DNA of 64,000 nt from Clostridia bacterium (lineage in GTDB: Bacteria; Bacillota; Clostridia; Christensenellales; CAG-917), in contig CAAFLX010000037.1 in NCBI GenBank assembly GCA_900763875.1, forward strand, positions 1 to 64,000, in the 5' to 3' direction. The notes below the pieces were generated by a model. The model was not told the DNA's origin. It did not search any database and was given only the letters and a program-made list of their open reading frames with translations. A program made the translations under genes and the position numbers. Below are positions 25,293 to 34,441 of the stretch, piece after piece; position 1 is the first letter of the stretch, and every line of letters begins with the position of its first letter.

Positions 25293-25321
25293 ATTTTAGT
25301 ATTCGATATGGCGGTTGTCAA
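25293..25321 (-). promoter_or_regulatory. sigma-A promoter of the gtrA-type gene
   Basis: On the minus strand it reads TTGACA (full consensus), 17 bases, TAAAAT. The -35 box overlaps the 3' end of the neighbouring methyltransferase gene. Confidence 0.75.
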
Positions 25322-26127
25322 TAATTTATTTTTTCAAGCACGCAAAGTCGGAAATCTGCGGTGAGAGATAGCTCGGTTTTGCGCTTGACGTCGTCAACGG
25401 ACGACTTCGGCGCGCGGTAGACATAGGGCGTCATCGTGAGTAGGTCGGCTATCTGCTTGGACGAGGTCAGCTTGAAAGTGTAGGTCAGCTCCTTTTGGTC
25501 GGCAAGATAGAGGTTGCTCTTTGGTAGGTCGGTTGCCACATCACGCACGTTGGCGTAGAGGGCGCGGCGAAGTTCGAGAAGATGATTTTCACACGGATAC
25601 GCCAAAATAAGCATTCCGCCTTGTTTCAAAATGCGAGTGTATTCGTCCATTGCAAAGGGCGAGAATACGCAAATCACCACGTCGGCAAAATTGTCGGGCA
25701 GGGGAATATCGTACACGCTCGCCACGGCGCACTCGGCGGCTTTGTTGCGTTTGGAACATATTTTCACCGCGCTTTTGGATACGTCAAGAGCAACGTAGAC
25801 GTCCTTTGGGTTGTTGCGTTCACCTATTATCGAGGAAAGATAAAAGCCCGTGCCGCAACCTGCGTCCACTATCGTCACGGGACGGTTGAACCTGAAATGA
25901 ATCTCGTTTGCAATCTCCTCTGCAAGAGGCAGATAAAATCCGCAATCGAGAAAATCGCGGCGCGCTCGCACCATGTCGGGATTGTCCCCCGGCGCATTGG
26001 ATTTGGGCGGAAGAAGATAAAAATAACCCTCTTTTGCACGGTCAAAAAGATGCCCGTTTTGGCATACGGCATCGCGACCTTGCTCGAAAAGAGGCGTTTT
26101 GCATTTGGGACATAACAGGTGTAGCAT
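25318..26127 (-). CDS. 23S rRNA (guanine-N1)-methyltransferase, RlmA family
   Basis: This 269-residue protein has an N-terminal zinc-binding site C6, C9, C22, H26 (CPKC ... CQNGH) and then KEGYFYLLPP, both typical of RlmA/TlrB. The SAM-binding motif VDAGCGTGFY is near residue 93. It would methylate N1 of G745 or G748 in 23S rRNA hairpin 35. A TATAAT box lies 6 bases before the ATG and no ribosome binding site is visible, so the mRNA is probably leaderless. It is transcribed divergently from the U32 gene. Confidence 0.88.
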   Translation of the reverse strand: MLHLLCPKCKTPLFEQGRDAVCQNGHLFDRAKEGYFYLLPPKSNAPGDNPDMVRARRDFLDCGFYLPLAEEIANEIHFRFNRPVTIVDAGCGTGFYLSSIIGERNNPKDVYVALDVSKSAVKICSKRNKAAECAVASVYDIPLPDNFADVVICVFSPFAMDEYTRILKQGGMLILAYPCENHLLELRRALYANVRDVATDLPKSNLYLADQKELTYTFKLTSSKQIADLLTMTPYVYRAPKSSVDDVKRKTELSLTADFRLCVLEKINY

Positions 26128-26133
26128 GCAAAA

Positions 26134-26161
26134 ATTATAGCATTTTTTTCAAATTGCGCAA
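26134..26161 (-). promoter_or_regulatory. promoter giving leaderless rlmA-type mRNA
   Basis: On the minus strand it reads TTGCGC, 16 bases, TATAAT, then 6 bases to ATG 26127. The -10 is perfect and the -35 weak. Confidence 0.6.
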
Positions 26162-26179
26162 ACGATTTGCATAGGGTGA

Positions 26180-26208
26180 TTGCAAGCAATCTTGTCGTGT
26201 GCTATACT
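26180..26208 (+). promoter_or_regulatory. promoter giving leaderless U32 mRNA
   Basis: TTGCAA, 17 bases, TATACT, then 6 bases (GAAAAT) to ATG 26215. The expected transcription start is at or next to the A of the ATG. It lies back-to-back with the promoter at 26134-26161. Confidence 0.7.
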
Positions 26209-26214
26209 GAAAAT

Positions 26215-28383
26215 ATGTTGGAACTATTAGCACCCGCAGGAGATAGAGAGGCTTTTGACGTTGCAATCGCAAGCGGAGCGGACGCCGTGTATCTCGGGCT
26301 TGACAACTTCAACGCGCGTATGAAAGCGCAAAACTTTGACTGCGACAACATCGCGGAGGTTGTCGCATACGCGCATTTTTACGGCGTGAAAGTGTACGTC
26401 ACAATCAACACCATTTTGCAAAATCAAGAGTTTAGCGAACTGATTTCGCTTGTTAAAGTGGCGGTTGATGCAAAAGTTGACGCATTCTTGGTGCAGGATT
26501 TGGGCGTTTGCAAAGTGCTCAAAGAAACCTTTGACGGCATTGTTTTGCACGCAAGCACGCAGCTTGGCGTGCACAATCTGCTCGGCGCGCAAATGGCACA
26601 AAAGGCAGGATTTTCTAGAGTGGTGCTGTCAAGAGAAACTAAACTCGAAGATATAAAAGCCATAAAGCAAAACACCGATTTGGAAATCGAATACTTTGTG
26701 CAAGGCGCGCTGTGCGTGGCGTTTTCGGGCAATTGCTATCTGTCTGCAAAAGAGCAAAACGCAAGCGGAAACAGGGGGCTTTGCAAGCAACTTTGCCGTT
26801 TGCCCTATCGCGCCGCTGTCGGGGGCAAAACCTATGACGGATATTTGTTGAGCGCAAGGGATTTGTGTTTGTACTCGTCCATAAAGGAGCTTGCTGACGC
26901 CGGTGTGTGCTCGTTCAAAATCGAGGGTAGGCTCAGAAGAAAAGGCTATGTCGCGTGTGCGGTGCAGACGTATCGCAAAGCTATCGACGAGGCAGAAAAA
27001 GGGAATAGTGTAAGGCTCGACGACAAGAGCAAAAGCATGCTGAAAACCGCTTTTTCAAGAGGTGAGTACCTTGAGCGCGCCTACCTCGACGAGGGGACTC
27101 CAAAGGCGATTGAAAAGAGATTCAACAACCACGTCGGCGTGAAAATCGGCGCGGTGCGGAGCGTAAAAGAGTTTAAGGACGGGCTTTTTGAGATTGTCGT
27201 TGCCACAAAATATCCGCTCGCAAAAGGTGACGGACTCAAATTTTTTGACGGCGATAAGGAAAAAGCAAGCCTCGGAATCGGCGAGCCGAAAGCGTGCGGA
27301 ATCGGCGCGTACTCGTTTGTCACAAAAACCAAGGTGAAAGTCGGTTGGCAGGTCAATCTCATATTGGACGCAAGGCTAGATGAGGAGATTTTGAGGGTGC
27401 AACGGAGCGTGCCGATAAGGCTCGAAGTCGTGGCGAAAGTCGGGTTGCCGCTTGCAATCAAAGCGATTTTCGACAAGGACGGAAAGCAAATCGAAGTTGA
27501 AAAACACACCGAACAATGCCTTGAAAAGGCACTCAACGCGCCTATGAGCGCAAACGACGTTGCGGCGGCTTGCTCCAAGGTGGGAGATAGCGGTTTCGAG
27601 GTTGAAAGATGCGACGTTTCCACCGACGGCGTTTTTGTTGCAAAGTCGGTTGTAAACGCTTTGCGCCGTGACGTGCTGAAAGAGTTGAAAGAGAAAATCG
27701 TGCTTTCAAACGCGCCCCAAAAGGTTGTGTTCAGCAAGGAAAAAGCGGACGAGTTTGCCACCTTGCTTGCAGGCGTAAAGGACGTTGACAAATGCAACGT
27801 TCACGTTGTGAAAAGCGAAAATCTGTCAAGCAAACTCGTTAGGCACGGCGAGAAGTTTTTGCTTAAACCCGACGTTTATAGTGCGCAAAACATACGAAAA
27901 ACCCTTGATTTGTTTGGAATCGGCATAGACGACGTAATTTTGGATTTGCCGATTTACGCAAGCGGAAAGGACTTGAAAGTGCTTGAAGCGGCTATTGCCG
28001 AGAGCGGTGTAAAACGCCTTGCAAGCGAGAATATATACGGGCTTTATTTTTCAAAGAAGGGCTTTGAGGTTGTGTGCGGACAAGGGCACAATATCGCCAA
28101 CGTTTTTGCCGTGCATATGACAAAAGATTTGGGCGCAAGCGCATACGTTCCTTCGTGCGAATACAAGGATTTTTTTGCGGACGAGTGCCTTTTGAGGCTC
28201 GCAACAGACGAGGATGTTCCGCTTATGGCCTTTGCGCATTGCCCGTACAAGACAATATTCGACTGCGAGTGCGCTAGCTGCGCCTACAAGCCCAATCTCG
28301 TCATATCGCGCGAAAACCGTAAGTACGCCGTGCGCCGAGTGCGCCTTGCAACTTGCCGTTTCGAGCTGTATCCGCTTGACTAA
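26215..28383 (+). CDS. U32 family protein (collagenase-like; RlhA/TrhP type)
   Basis: This 722-residue protein begins MLELLAPAGDREAF and carries the U32 signature EYFVQGALCVAFSGNCYLS near residue 165. Cysteines for an Fe-S cluster follow. The C-terminal 300 residues match the arrangement of long U32 proteins with a DUF3656-type extension. Characterised relatives RlhA and TrhP hydroxylate rRNA or tRNA rather than cut proteins, so an RNA-hydroxylation role is likely. The start at 26215 was chosen over 26167 because it begins the conserved domain and matches the promoter position. Confidence 0.88.
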   Translation: MLELLAPAGDREAFDVAIASGADAVYLGLDNFNARMKAQNFDCDNIAEVVAYAHFYGVKVYVTINTILQNQEFSELISLVKVAVDAKVDAFLVQDLGVCKVLKETFDGIVLHASTQLGVHNLLGAQMAQKAGFSRVVLSRETKLEDIKAIKQNTDLEIEYFVQGALCVAFSGNCYLSAKEQNASGNRGLCKQLCRLPYRAAVGGKTYDGYLLSARDLCLYSSIKELADAGVCSFKIEGRLRRKGYVACAVQTYRKAIDEAEKGNSVRLDDKSKSMLKTAFSRGEYLERAYLDEGTPKAIEKRFNNHVGVKIGAVRSVKEFKDGLFEIVVATKYPLAKGDGLKFFDGDKEKASLGIGEPKACGIGAYSFVTKTKVKVGWQVNLILDARLDEEILRVQRSVPIRLEVVAKVGLPLAIKAIFDKDGKQIEVEKHTEQCLEKALNAPMSANDVAAACSKVGDSGFEVERCDVSTDGVFVAKSVVNALRRDVLKELKEKIVLSNAPQKVVFSKEKADEFATLLAGVKDVDKCNVHVVKSENLSSKLVRHGEKFLLKPDVYSAQNIRKTLDLFGIGIDDVILDLPIYASGKDLKVLEAAIAESGVKRLASENIYGLYFSKKGFEVVCGQGHNIANVFAVHMTKDLGASAYVPSCEYKDFFADECLLRLATDEDVPLMAFAHCPYKTIFDCECASCAYKPNLVISRENRKYAVRRVRLATCRFELYPLD

Positions 28384-28408
28384 TTTATCCGCAAAATCTA
28401 TTTTAGGC

Positions 28409-28437
28409 TTGTCAAAAGCAATGCGGTGTGATAATAT
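28409..28437 (+). promoter_or_regulatory. sigma-A promoter of the ferredoxin gene
   Basis: TTGTCA, 17 bases, TAATAT, with the ferredoxin ATG 43 bases further on behind AAGGAG. Confidence 0.65.
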
Positions 28438-28479
28438 AGGGACAAGCGAAAGCGAATATTTTTGTAAGGAGATAAAACT

Positions 28480-28650
28480 ATGCCCAGAGTTATCAGCGAT
28501 GAGTGCATCCAATGCGGTGCGTGCGCAGATACTTGCCCTGTCGGAGCAATCGCAGAAGGCGACAGCAAATACGTTGTCGATCCCGAGCAATGCATCGATT
28601 GCGGAGCTTGTGAGGACGGCTGCCCCGTCGGCGCAATCAAGGAAGCGTAA
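28480..28650 (+). CDS. 2[4Fe-4S] ferredoxin, clostridial type
   Basis: This 56-residue electron carrier has two CxxCxxCxxxCP motifs, CIQCGACADTCP and CIDCGACEDGCP, in the normal clostridial ferredoxin size and spacing. It is too short for many ORF callers. It has a strong promoter, the AAGGAG ribosome binding site and its own terminator, so it is a highly expressed monocistronic unit. It is the natural electron donor for the Rnf complex encoded at 57-62 kb. Confidence 0.95.
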   Translation: MPRVISDECIQCGACADTCPVGAIAEGDSKYVVDPEQCIDCGACEDGCPVGAIKEA

Positions 28651-28666
28651 TTGCAACAAAAGTAAA

Positions 28667-28698
28667 TAAAAAACGGTGCGTTTCCCGCACCGTTTTTT
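28667..28698 (+). terminator. ferredoxin terminator
   Basis: ACGGTGCG / CGCACCGT stem with A-run before and TTTTTT after. Confidence 0.88.
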
Positions 28699-28699
28699 A

Positions 28700-29149
28700 T
28701 ATGTAGGGAATAGTATTGTTTGTTTTTGATATTCGAATATAAGATTAAGTATTTGTATTAATAAGAAAACAAATTGTGTTTAGATATTTTGATTTCAAAA
28801 AAAATGTTTGGGACAGATGAATCATCACAAAATTCCGATAAAAATGAAGTAAAAAATCACAAAAATTCCCAAAATAAGTGTCGGAGAGCAGAAAAATTGA
28901 ACTTTTTGCACAGCGTTTGTCGTTGTGATAAAATATATGTACCCATATGTCCAAAAATATCGAACAAATGTTGCGAATGTCGAGATTCTGGGAGAAAATT
29001 GGAAAAAAATGGGAAAATTTGTAAAAAAATATTGTGAAATCGGTTGATTATATGGTGGGGCTATGCTAATTTTTTTATAATACAAATGCAAGAAAAACAC
29101 CGCTTTTTGTGCGGTTTTTGCAGGGTTGCCTATGGCAAAAGAGGGAATT
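28700..29149. other. AT-rich gap of 450 bp before the surface-protein gene
   Basis: No gene is supported. The sequence is very AT-rich. A small hairpin with A- and T-runs at 29093-29120 (CCGC / GCGG core) lies just before the start of the next gene and could be a terminator or attenuator. A TTTTTTTATAATACAAAT tract at about 29070 may hold a -10 box. Confidence 0.5.
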
Positions 29150-32100
29150 ATGGGAAAACTTAAAAACAGAGATTTTGCCGTTTGGATACGGCTCTTTTTT
29201 TGTGTGGCATTGATTGCCCTTTGTATTCTTACGCTTTGCTGCTGTGACAAAGAAGACGTTGACAGTTTGTTTCAGCCGAGCAATTTTTGCGTGACTTTCG
29301 TTTTGAACAACGGTGAAGAAAACGTCGTTTGGCACAAGGGCGACGCCGTGCCGACTCCCCATAAGAAAGATTGCGAATTTGTGTGTTGGTGCTCCGACGA
29401 GGCTTTGATGGCGAAAACCGACCTCGATTTTGCCAAGTTGAATCTTGTAAACAGCATCACGCTCTATGCAAAGTGGCGCGAATTTGACGATATGTCGAGC
29501 GTGGTTTTTGAGGACGCCGAGTTTGTATATGACAAAATGCCGCACGCTTTGAAAGTCAAAAATATCCCGGACGGCGCAAGCGTGACATATGACAAGAAAA
29601 ACGAGCAGATTGCCGCAGGTAAGTATGAAATCACCGCAACGGTAAAAGCCGACGGCTTTAAGGATTTTGTCAAGATGGCGACGCTCACAATCAAGAAAGC
29701 AAAAGTTGAAAACTTGACGTTCGAGGACGAGCAATTCATTTGGGACAACGACAAGAAATTCGGGTTGTACGTTGGCGGCGATATCCCCGACGAGGACAAA
29801 GTCAGCTATGAGGGCAACGGACAAAGCGAGGTGGGCGAGCATAGCGTAATCGCCAAATTCGAGGTGAGCGACAACTTCGAGCCGATTGCGGATATGACGG
29901 CAACGCTCGTGATAAAAGAGAAATATTTTGAAGTGACTTTTGACGACGGAATATCGCCTGCAACCGTTGTCAGCGTTGGGCACGGCAAGGCGGTTGAGGA
30001 TATGCCCACTCCCACGCAAAAGGTGGGATATGCGGCAAAATGGGATAGGGACAGCGTTGAAAACGTGCTTGAAAATATCACCGTAAATGCCGAATATATC
30101 CCGATAGAATACACAATATCCTTTATGTCGGACGGCGAGGAAGTGAAAAAGACGACCTACAATATCGAAAGTGCGGTTGAGTTTGAAAACGCAACGCGCG
30201 AGCACTATACTTTTGAAGGTTGGTTTGAAAAGCAAGCTCCCGTTGAGCGTGTGCTCGGACTTGATATAGGCAATTACGGCGACAAAGTGTTTTATGCAAG
30301 GTGGATTGCAAACGACTATTTTGTCACCTATCACTTGGACGGCGGACTCAACAGCGAGGTAAACGTAAACTTTGAGGACAAATACAAGTTTACAATCGAG
30401 AGCGACGCGCTCAAACTTGCCGACGCCGAAAAAGAGTTTTATATTTTCGAGGGCTGGTTTACGAGCGAAAACTTCGAGGGCGAAAGGGTGGTTGCGCTCA
30501 ACAAGGGCGCGTGCAGCAACCTCGATTTGTACGCCAAGTGGTCGGCGCAAAAATTTGAAATACACTATGAGTTGGCAGGCGGAAATAACAATGAAAACAA
30601 TCCGCTTTTCACCACTATTGAGAGTGATGAAATCGTATTGCTTGCCCCAAGCAAGGCGCACTACGATTTTGTGTGCTGGACGGATAGGGCAAACGGCAAA
30701 GTTGACAAAATTGCTGCGCACAACGTCAAGCAAATCTATCTGATTGCAGTGTGGAGCGCAACAAAATATGAGATAACCTATCATCTTTTTGGCGGCGAAA
30801 ACAGCGAGAATAAGCCGTATTTCACAATCGAGGATGAGGATATTTTGCTTTTAGAGCCGTCAAAGCGCGGATATAAGTTTGTCGGTTGGTTTGAAAATGC
30901 CGATTTTTCGGGCGAAAAGATAGAGAAAATCGAGTGTTCGCAGGCAAGAAATATCGAGCTGTTTGCAAAGTGGGAGATTGAAACGTATCAAATCGTTTTG
31001 GACGCAAACGGCGGTGAAAACGTGCAAAATCCGTCATTCTACACGGTTGAATCTGAAAATATCGTGCTGAACAATCCGACAAGAAAAGGATATAAATTCG
31101 AGGGCTGGTTTGACAAAGCCGGGCGCAAAATCGAAAATATAGACAAGGGGAGCGTCGGCGGCGTTTCGCTGGCGGCAAAATGGAGCGTCATAGAATATAC
31201 GATAGTGTTCGATTCAAACGGCGGTTTGACATTTGAGCCGATTAGATATACGGTTGAGAGTGAAACTGTGGAATTAAAACCGTCAGTAAAAGCCCACTAC
31301 GTTTTCGGCGGTTGGTTTGATGAGGGCGGCAACAAGGTTGAAAGAGTGGAAAAAGGCTCTGTCGGCAACTTGAATCTCAAAGCGAATTGGGTTGCGAAAG
31401 AGTATGAAATCACCTTTGATTCAAAGGGCGGAAACGAGGTGAAATCAATGTTCTACACCATTGAAACGCCAAGTTTCGACTTGCCGAGCTGCTCTCGTAA
31501 TAACTATAATTTTGTGGGTTGGTTCGGCTCGGACGGCGGCGAGGTGAAAAGAATCGAGCGCGGCAGTTTCGGAGATATGCTCCTCGTTGCAAAATGGAGC
31601 GCAAAAAGCTATACGGTCACGTTTGAATCAAACGGCGGAAGCAAAGTTGAGAATATGACTTATTGTGGGGATTCCTCCTGTTTTGTATTGCCGACTCCCA
31701 CAAGAGATTACTACAAATTTGACGGCTGGTTTGAAAGCGCGGATTTGAGCGGCGGCGCAATCTCCTCGTTCTCAACAAACAAAGACACAACTTTGTATGC
31801 AAAATGGACTCCGCTCGAATACATTGTGACTTTTGATTCAAATGGCGGCAACGAGGTGAAAGCGTGTATCTATACGGTCGAATCGGATGATATCGTGCTT
31901 GTCGAGCCGCAGAAAGACGGATTTGTTTTCGATGGGTGGTATGCAGGCGATACAAAGGTTGAAAAGATTGCCAAAGGATCGCACGGCGATTTGGTTTTGA
32001 CGGCGCGTTGGAGCGAAGTTGTCGCACCATCGGATTTTACCGTTGAAAACGGTGTTCTAACCGCATACAACGGCACTGATACAACAATAATCATTCACGC

Positions 32101-32857
32101 AATCGAGGGCGGTGAAAGTGTGCGCTCCGTTGCAAAATCAACTTTCGACAGCGTGCGTGCAAGCGTAACGGAAATTGTCATAGACGAGGGCGTTGAGAGC
32201 GTCGAAAGGGGCACTTTTGACGGTATGAGCGCACTTGAAACGCTCGTTTTGCCCTCCACAATCAAGACGATGTATAGAGGTATGCTCAAAGATTGCGCGT
32301 CTCTTGCCAATTTGACCGTTCCGTTTGCATCGTTTGCCGTGACTGACGAGAATGCTACCGAGGGCACGAAGTATGTTGCAAACAACGGAGAAAACGTATT
32401 TAGTTTCGGGTTCTTGTTTGTTGCCCAAAAGGGTGATTCTCTTATTATTGATAGCAATAAATCAGATGTTTTTAATTTATATTTTGAGCATGCGGCTACT
32501 CAAAAAATCAAAACTATAACAACATTAAAAGCGTATATACCGCAATCTTTGACTAGCGTAAAAATCCTTGGAGGCGATATTTGCAAGAAAGCGTTTCTTG
32601 AAATGGGAATACGTGATATCGTTTTAGGCAAAGACATTTGCGTTGTGGAAGATATGGCTTTTGCAAAAATGCCGAATTTGACAAGCGTTGAAATTGAAAA
32701 TGCACAAGTCAAGTTTTGCACGTCGGTTTTCTCCGCCAGCGACAACGCGGTCGTATATCTTGCAAACGCCGAACAAAAGGAGTTGTTTGTCAAAAACAAT
32801 CAAAACTATTCGGATAGAGTGCAAATCAAACAGGTTGCCTCAAACGGGCAGGTGTGA
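29150..32857 (+). CDS. large surface protein with InlB B (Flg_new) repeats and C-terminal LRR
   Basis: This 1235-residue exported protein has a signal peptide (about 10-35) ending in LTLCCC, an imperfect lipobox. One InlB-type repeat comes first, then two beta-sandwich domains of MBG/YDG type (about 120-260). About ten more InlB B repeats follow in tandem, each about 70 residues and marked by x-F-x-S/G-N-G-G, G-Y-x-F-x-G-W and L-x-A-K-W. After residue 965 comes a BspA-type leucine-rich segment (TEIVIDEGVESVERGTFDGM). There is no LPXTG or cell-wall motif at the end. The role is probably adhesion or scaffolding. ATG 29150 follows GAGGG. Confidence 0.87.
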   Translation: MGKLKNRDFAVWIRLFFCVALIALCILTLCCCDKEDVDSLFQPSNFCVTFVLNNGEENVVWHKGDAVPTPHKKDCEFVCWCSDEALMAKTDLDFAKLNLVNSITLYAKWREFDDMSSVVFEDAEFVYDKMPHALKVKNIPDGASVTYDKKNEQIAAGKYEITATVKADGFKDFVKMATLTIKKAKVENLTFEDEQFIWDNDKKFGLYVGGDIPDEDKVSYEGNGQSEVGEHSVIAKFEVSDNFEPIADMTATLVIKEKYFEVTFDDGISPATVVSVGHGKAVEDMPTPTQKVGYAAKWDRDSVENVLENITVNAEYIPIEYTISFMSDGEEVKKTTYNIESAVEFENATREHYTFEGWFEKQAPVERVLGLDIGNYGDKVFYARWIANDYFVTYHLDGGLNSEVNVNFEDKYKFTIESDALKLADAEKEFYIFEGWFTSENFEGERVVALNKGACSNLDLYAKWSAQKFEIHYELAGGNNNENNPLFTTIESDEIVLLAPSKAHYDFVCWTDRANGKVDKIAAHNVKQIYLIAVWSATKYEITYHLFGGENSENKPYFTIEDEDILLLEPSKRGYKFVGWFENADFSGEKIEKIECSQARNIELFAKWEIETYQIVLDANGGENVQNPSFYTVESENIVLNNPTRKGYKFEGWFDKAGRKIENIDKGSVGGVSLAAKWSVIEYTIVFDSNGGLTFEPIRYTVESETVELKPSVKAHYVFGGWFDEGGNKVERVEKGSVGNLNLKANWVAKEYEITFDSKGGNEVKSMFYTIETPSFDLPSCSRNNYNFVGWFGSDGGEVKRIERGSFGDMLLVAKWSAKSYTVTFESNGGSKVENMTYCGDSSCFVLPTPTRDYYKFDGWFESADLSGGAISSFSTNKDTTLYAKWTPLEYIVTFDSNGGNEVKACIYTVESDDIVLVEPQKDGFVFDGWYAGDTKVEKIAKGSHGDLVLTARWSEVVAPSDFTVENGVLTAYNGTDTTIIIHAIEGGESVRSVAKSTFDSVRASVTEIVIDEGVESVERGTFDGMSALETLVLPSTIKTMYRGMLKDCASLANLTVPFASFAVTDENATEGTKYVANNGENVFSFGFLFVAQKGDSLIIDSNKSDVFNLYFEHAATQKIKTITTLKAYIPQSLTSVKILGGDICKKAFLEMGIRDIVLGKDICVVEDMAFAKMPNLTSVEIENAQVKFCTSVFSASDNAVVYLANAEQKELFVKNNQNYSDRVQIKQVASNGQV

Positions 32858-32878
32858 TATTATGCATACGAGGTGAAT

Positions 32879-33427
32879 ATGAACGCATTGACACTTGTAC
32901 ATAATGCCATAAAAGCATACGTCGGCGAGGGCGGAGTTTGCATTGACGCAACGGCAGGGCGCGGCTACGACACGGCTTTTTTGTGCGAAATCGTGGGCAA
33001 AAACGGCTCGGTGACGGCATTCGACGTGCAACAAGAGGCGGTGGACAGCACGCAAAAGTTGCTTGACGACAAAGGACTTAACGCAAGAGTGCTGCTCGAT
33101 TCGCACGCAAATATGGCAAACTATTTTGAGGAAGAGAGCGTTGACTGCATCGTCTTTAATCTCGGCTATTTACCAAAGGGCGACCACAGCGTATATACGC
33201 ATTTCGAGTCCACAAAAGCGGCAATCGAATCGGGGTTGAAACTGCTCAAAAAGGGCGGACTTATGACGGTGAGCGTCTACTATGGCGGCGACAGCGGTTA
33301 TGAGGAAAAGGACGCTTTGCTCCCGTGGCTCAAAAGCCTTGACGACGAAAAATATCAAGTGCTTGCCACTTTCTTCTACAATTGGAAAAAAGATCCGCCC
33401 ATACCTATTTTCATAATAAAAAACTGA
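32879..33427 (+). CDS. mnmM: tRNA methyltransferase MnmM (YtqB family)
   Basis: This 182-residue class I SAM methyltransferase has motif I IDATAGRGYDT and the family hallmark FNLGYLPKGD. Its length is normal for YtqB. The Bacillus homologue was shown to methylate 5-aminomethyl-2-thiouridine at tRNA position 34. The ATG at 32879 follows GAGGTG. It starts 21 bases after the surface-protein gene and may share its transcript. Confidence 0.87.
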   Translation: MNALTLVHNAIKAYVGEGGVCIDATAGRGYDTAFLCEIVGKNGSVTAFDVQQEAVDSTQKLLDDKGLNARVLLDSHANMANYFEEESVDCIVFNLGYLPKGDHSVYTHFESTKAAIESGLKLLKKGGLMTVSVYYGGDSGYEEKDALLPWLKSLDDEKYQVLATFFYNWKKDPPIPIFIIKN

Positions 33428-33498
33428 AAAGAGGCGGATAGAATGTCAAAAATCGCACCGCAACGGTGAGCGGTTTGAAAAACAAAATCGAGGTTGTT

Positions 33499-33987
33499 AT
33501 GCAAAAGGACAAATACAAGGTGCTGTTTGTTTGCTCGTCAAACGTGTGCAGAAGCCCCTATTGCGAGTTTATGCTCAAAAGAATGATTGAGGGCGACGAG
33601 GAGTTGAAAGGCAAAGTCGAGGTATGCTCGTCGGCAGTGTTCAATCGCAGCAAAAAAATCTTTCCCAAGGCGGTGGACGTTCTAAAACGCGAGGGCTTTG
33701 ACGAGAAAGAAATACTTGCCCACAAACCCTCGTTCAAGACAGACAAGGCGAGGTTCGAGGGCGCGGATATCATCATCGGAATGTCCAAAATGCACAGGCT
33801 GTTGACGCCAAGCAAGTACCGCGCAAAATATGTCACGCTGTCCGAGGCGGCAGAGGGCAAGTACGCTCCCGTTCCCGACCCGTTTTTGGCAACGTCGCAG
33901 AAGGAATACGACAAAACCATGCAAGTGTTAAAAGACTATATTTGCAAATATTTCGTGAAACTAAAGGCGCAAATTTTGGGTAAATGA
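33499..33987 (+). CDS. low-molecular-weight phosphotyrosine phosphatase family protein
   Basis: This 162-residue protein has P-loop C12-x5-R18-S (VCSSNVCRSP) and the general-acid loop DP in PVPDPF near residue 140. All catalytic residues of LMW-PTP are kept. The start at 33499 has GAGGTT upstream; a GTG at 33466 is possible. It may act on protein tyrosine or arginine phosphate. The neighbour mnmM is 71 bases upstream. Confidence 0.85.
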   Translation: MQKDKYKVLFVCSSNVCRSPYCEFMLKRMIEGDEELKGKVEVCSSAVFNRSKKIFPKAVDVLKREGFDEKEILAHKPSFKTDKARFEGADIIIGMSKMHRLLTPSKYRAKYVTLSEAAEGKYAPVPDPFLATSQKEYDKTMQVLKDYICKYFVKLKAQILGK

Positions 33988-34355
33988 CCGATTTAGGCGA
34001 CAAAAATCGCAACGTACAAGCAAGAAAAAAAGAAAACAAGAAAACAAGAAATAGTTATTTGCTTGTATAAAAAATCAACATTGAGGGCGTAAGGCTTTGT
34101 GGACTTTGCGCCTCCTTTTTTGCGATTTTAACATAAAAAGAGGTGTAAAAACGTGAATCGCACGGCTGTATGCTTTAATAAAGAAAATTGACATGTTGCA
34201 GGTTGAAACCGCTTTTTGAGTTGGGATATTCTAAGAATGGCGTAATGCAAAAACTAACGTTGTTTTGGCAATGCCGTTGCGCTCAAAAGCACAAAACGTG
34301 CGGTTAGATTGCGTATTTGGGCGGAGTGCCGTAGGAAAGGGCATACTTTTTCGTC

Positions 34356-34384
34356 TTGACAATGGAAAATGCACAAGGTAAAAT
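34356..34384 (+). promoter_or_regulatory. sigma-A promoter of the lipoprotein gene
   Basis: TTGACA, 17 bases, TAAAAT, about 57 bases before the ATG at 34442. The rest of the 450-bp gap (33988-34441) is A-rich. It has a possible weak terminator at about 34083-34122 and no gene. Confidence 0.72.
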
Positions 34385-34441
34385 GTATAAAGAACCTTTC
34401 GAGTAAGCTCGATTTGCAATTTCACAAGAGAAGGGTAGATT

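Noticed and set aside
28667..29149. Riboswitch or T-box before the InlB-repeat gene
   Set aside because: The leader is AT-rich with only a terminator-like hairpin; no conserved riboswitch core or T-box sequence is visible.
29075..30784. 569-codon minus-strand ORF opposite the InlB-repeat gene
   Set aside because: It is antisense to a clear repeat protein, and its product shows no known domain.
33466..33498. GTG start at 33466 for the LMW phosphatase
   Set aside because: No ribosome binding site precedes it, whereas ATG 33499 has one and fits family length.
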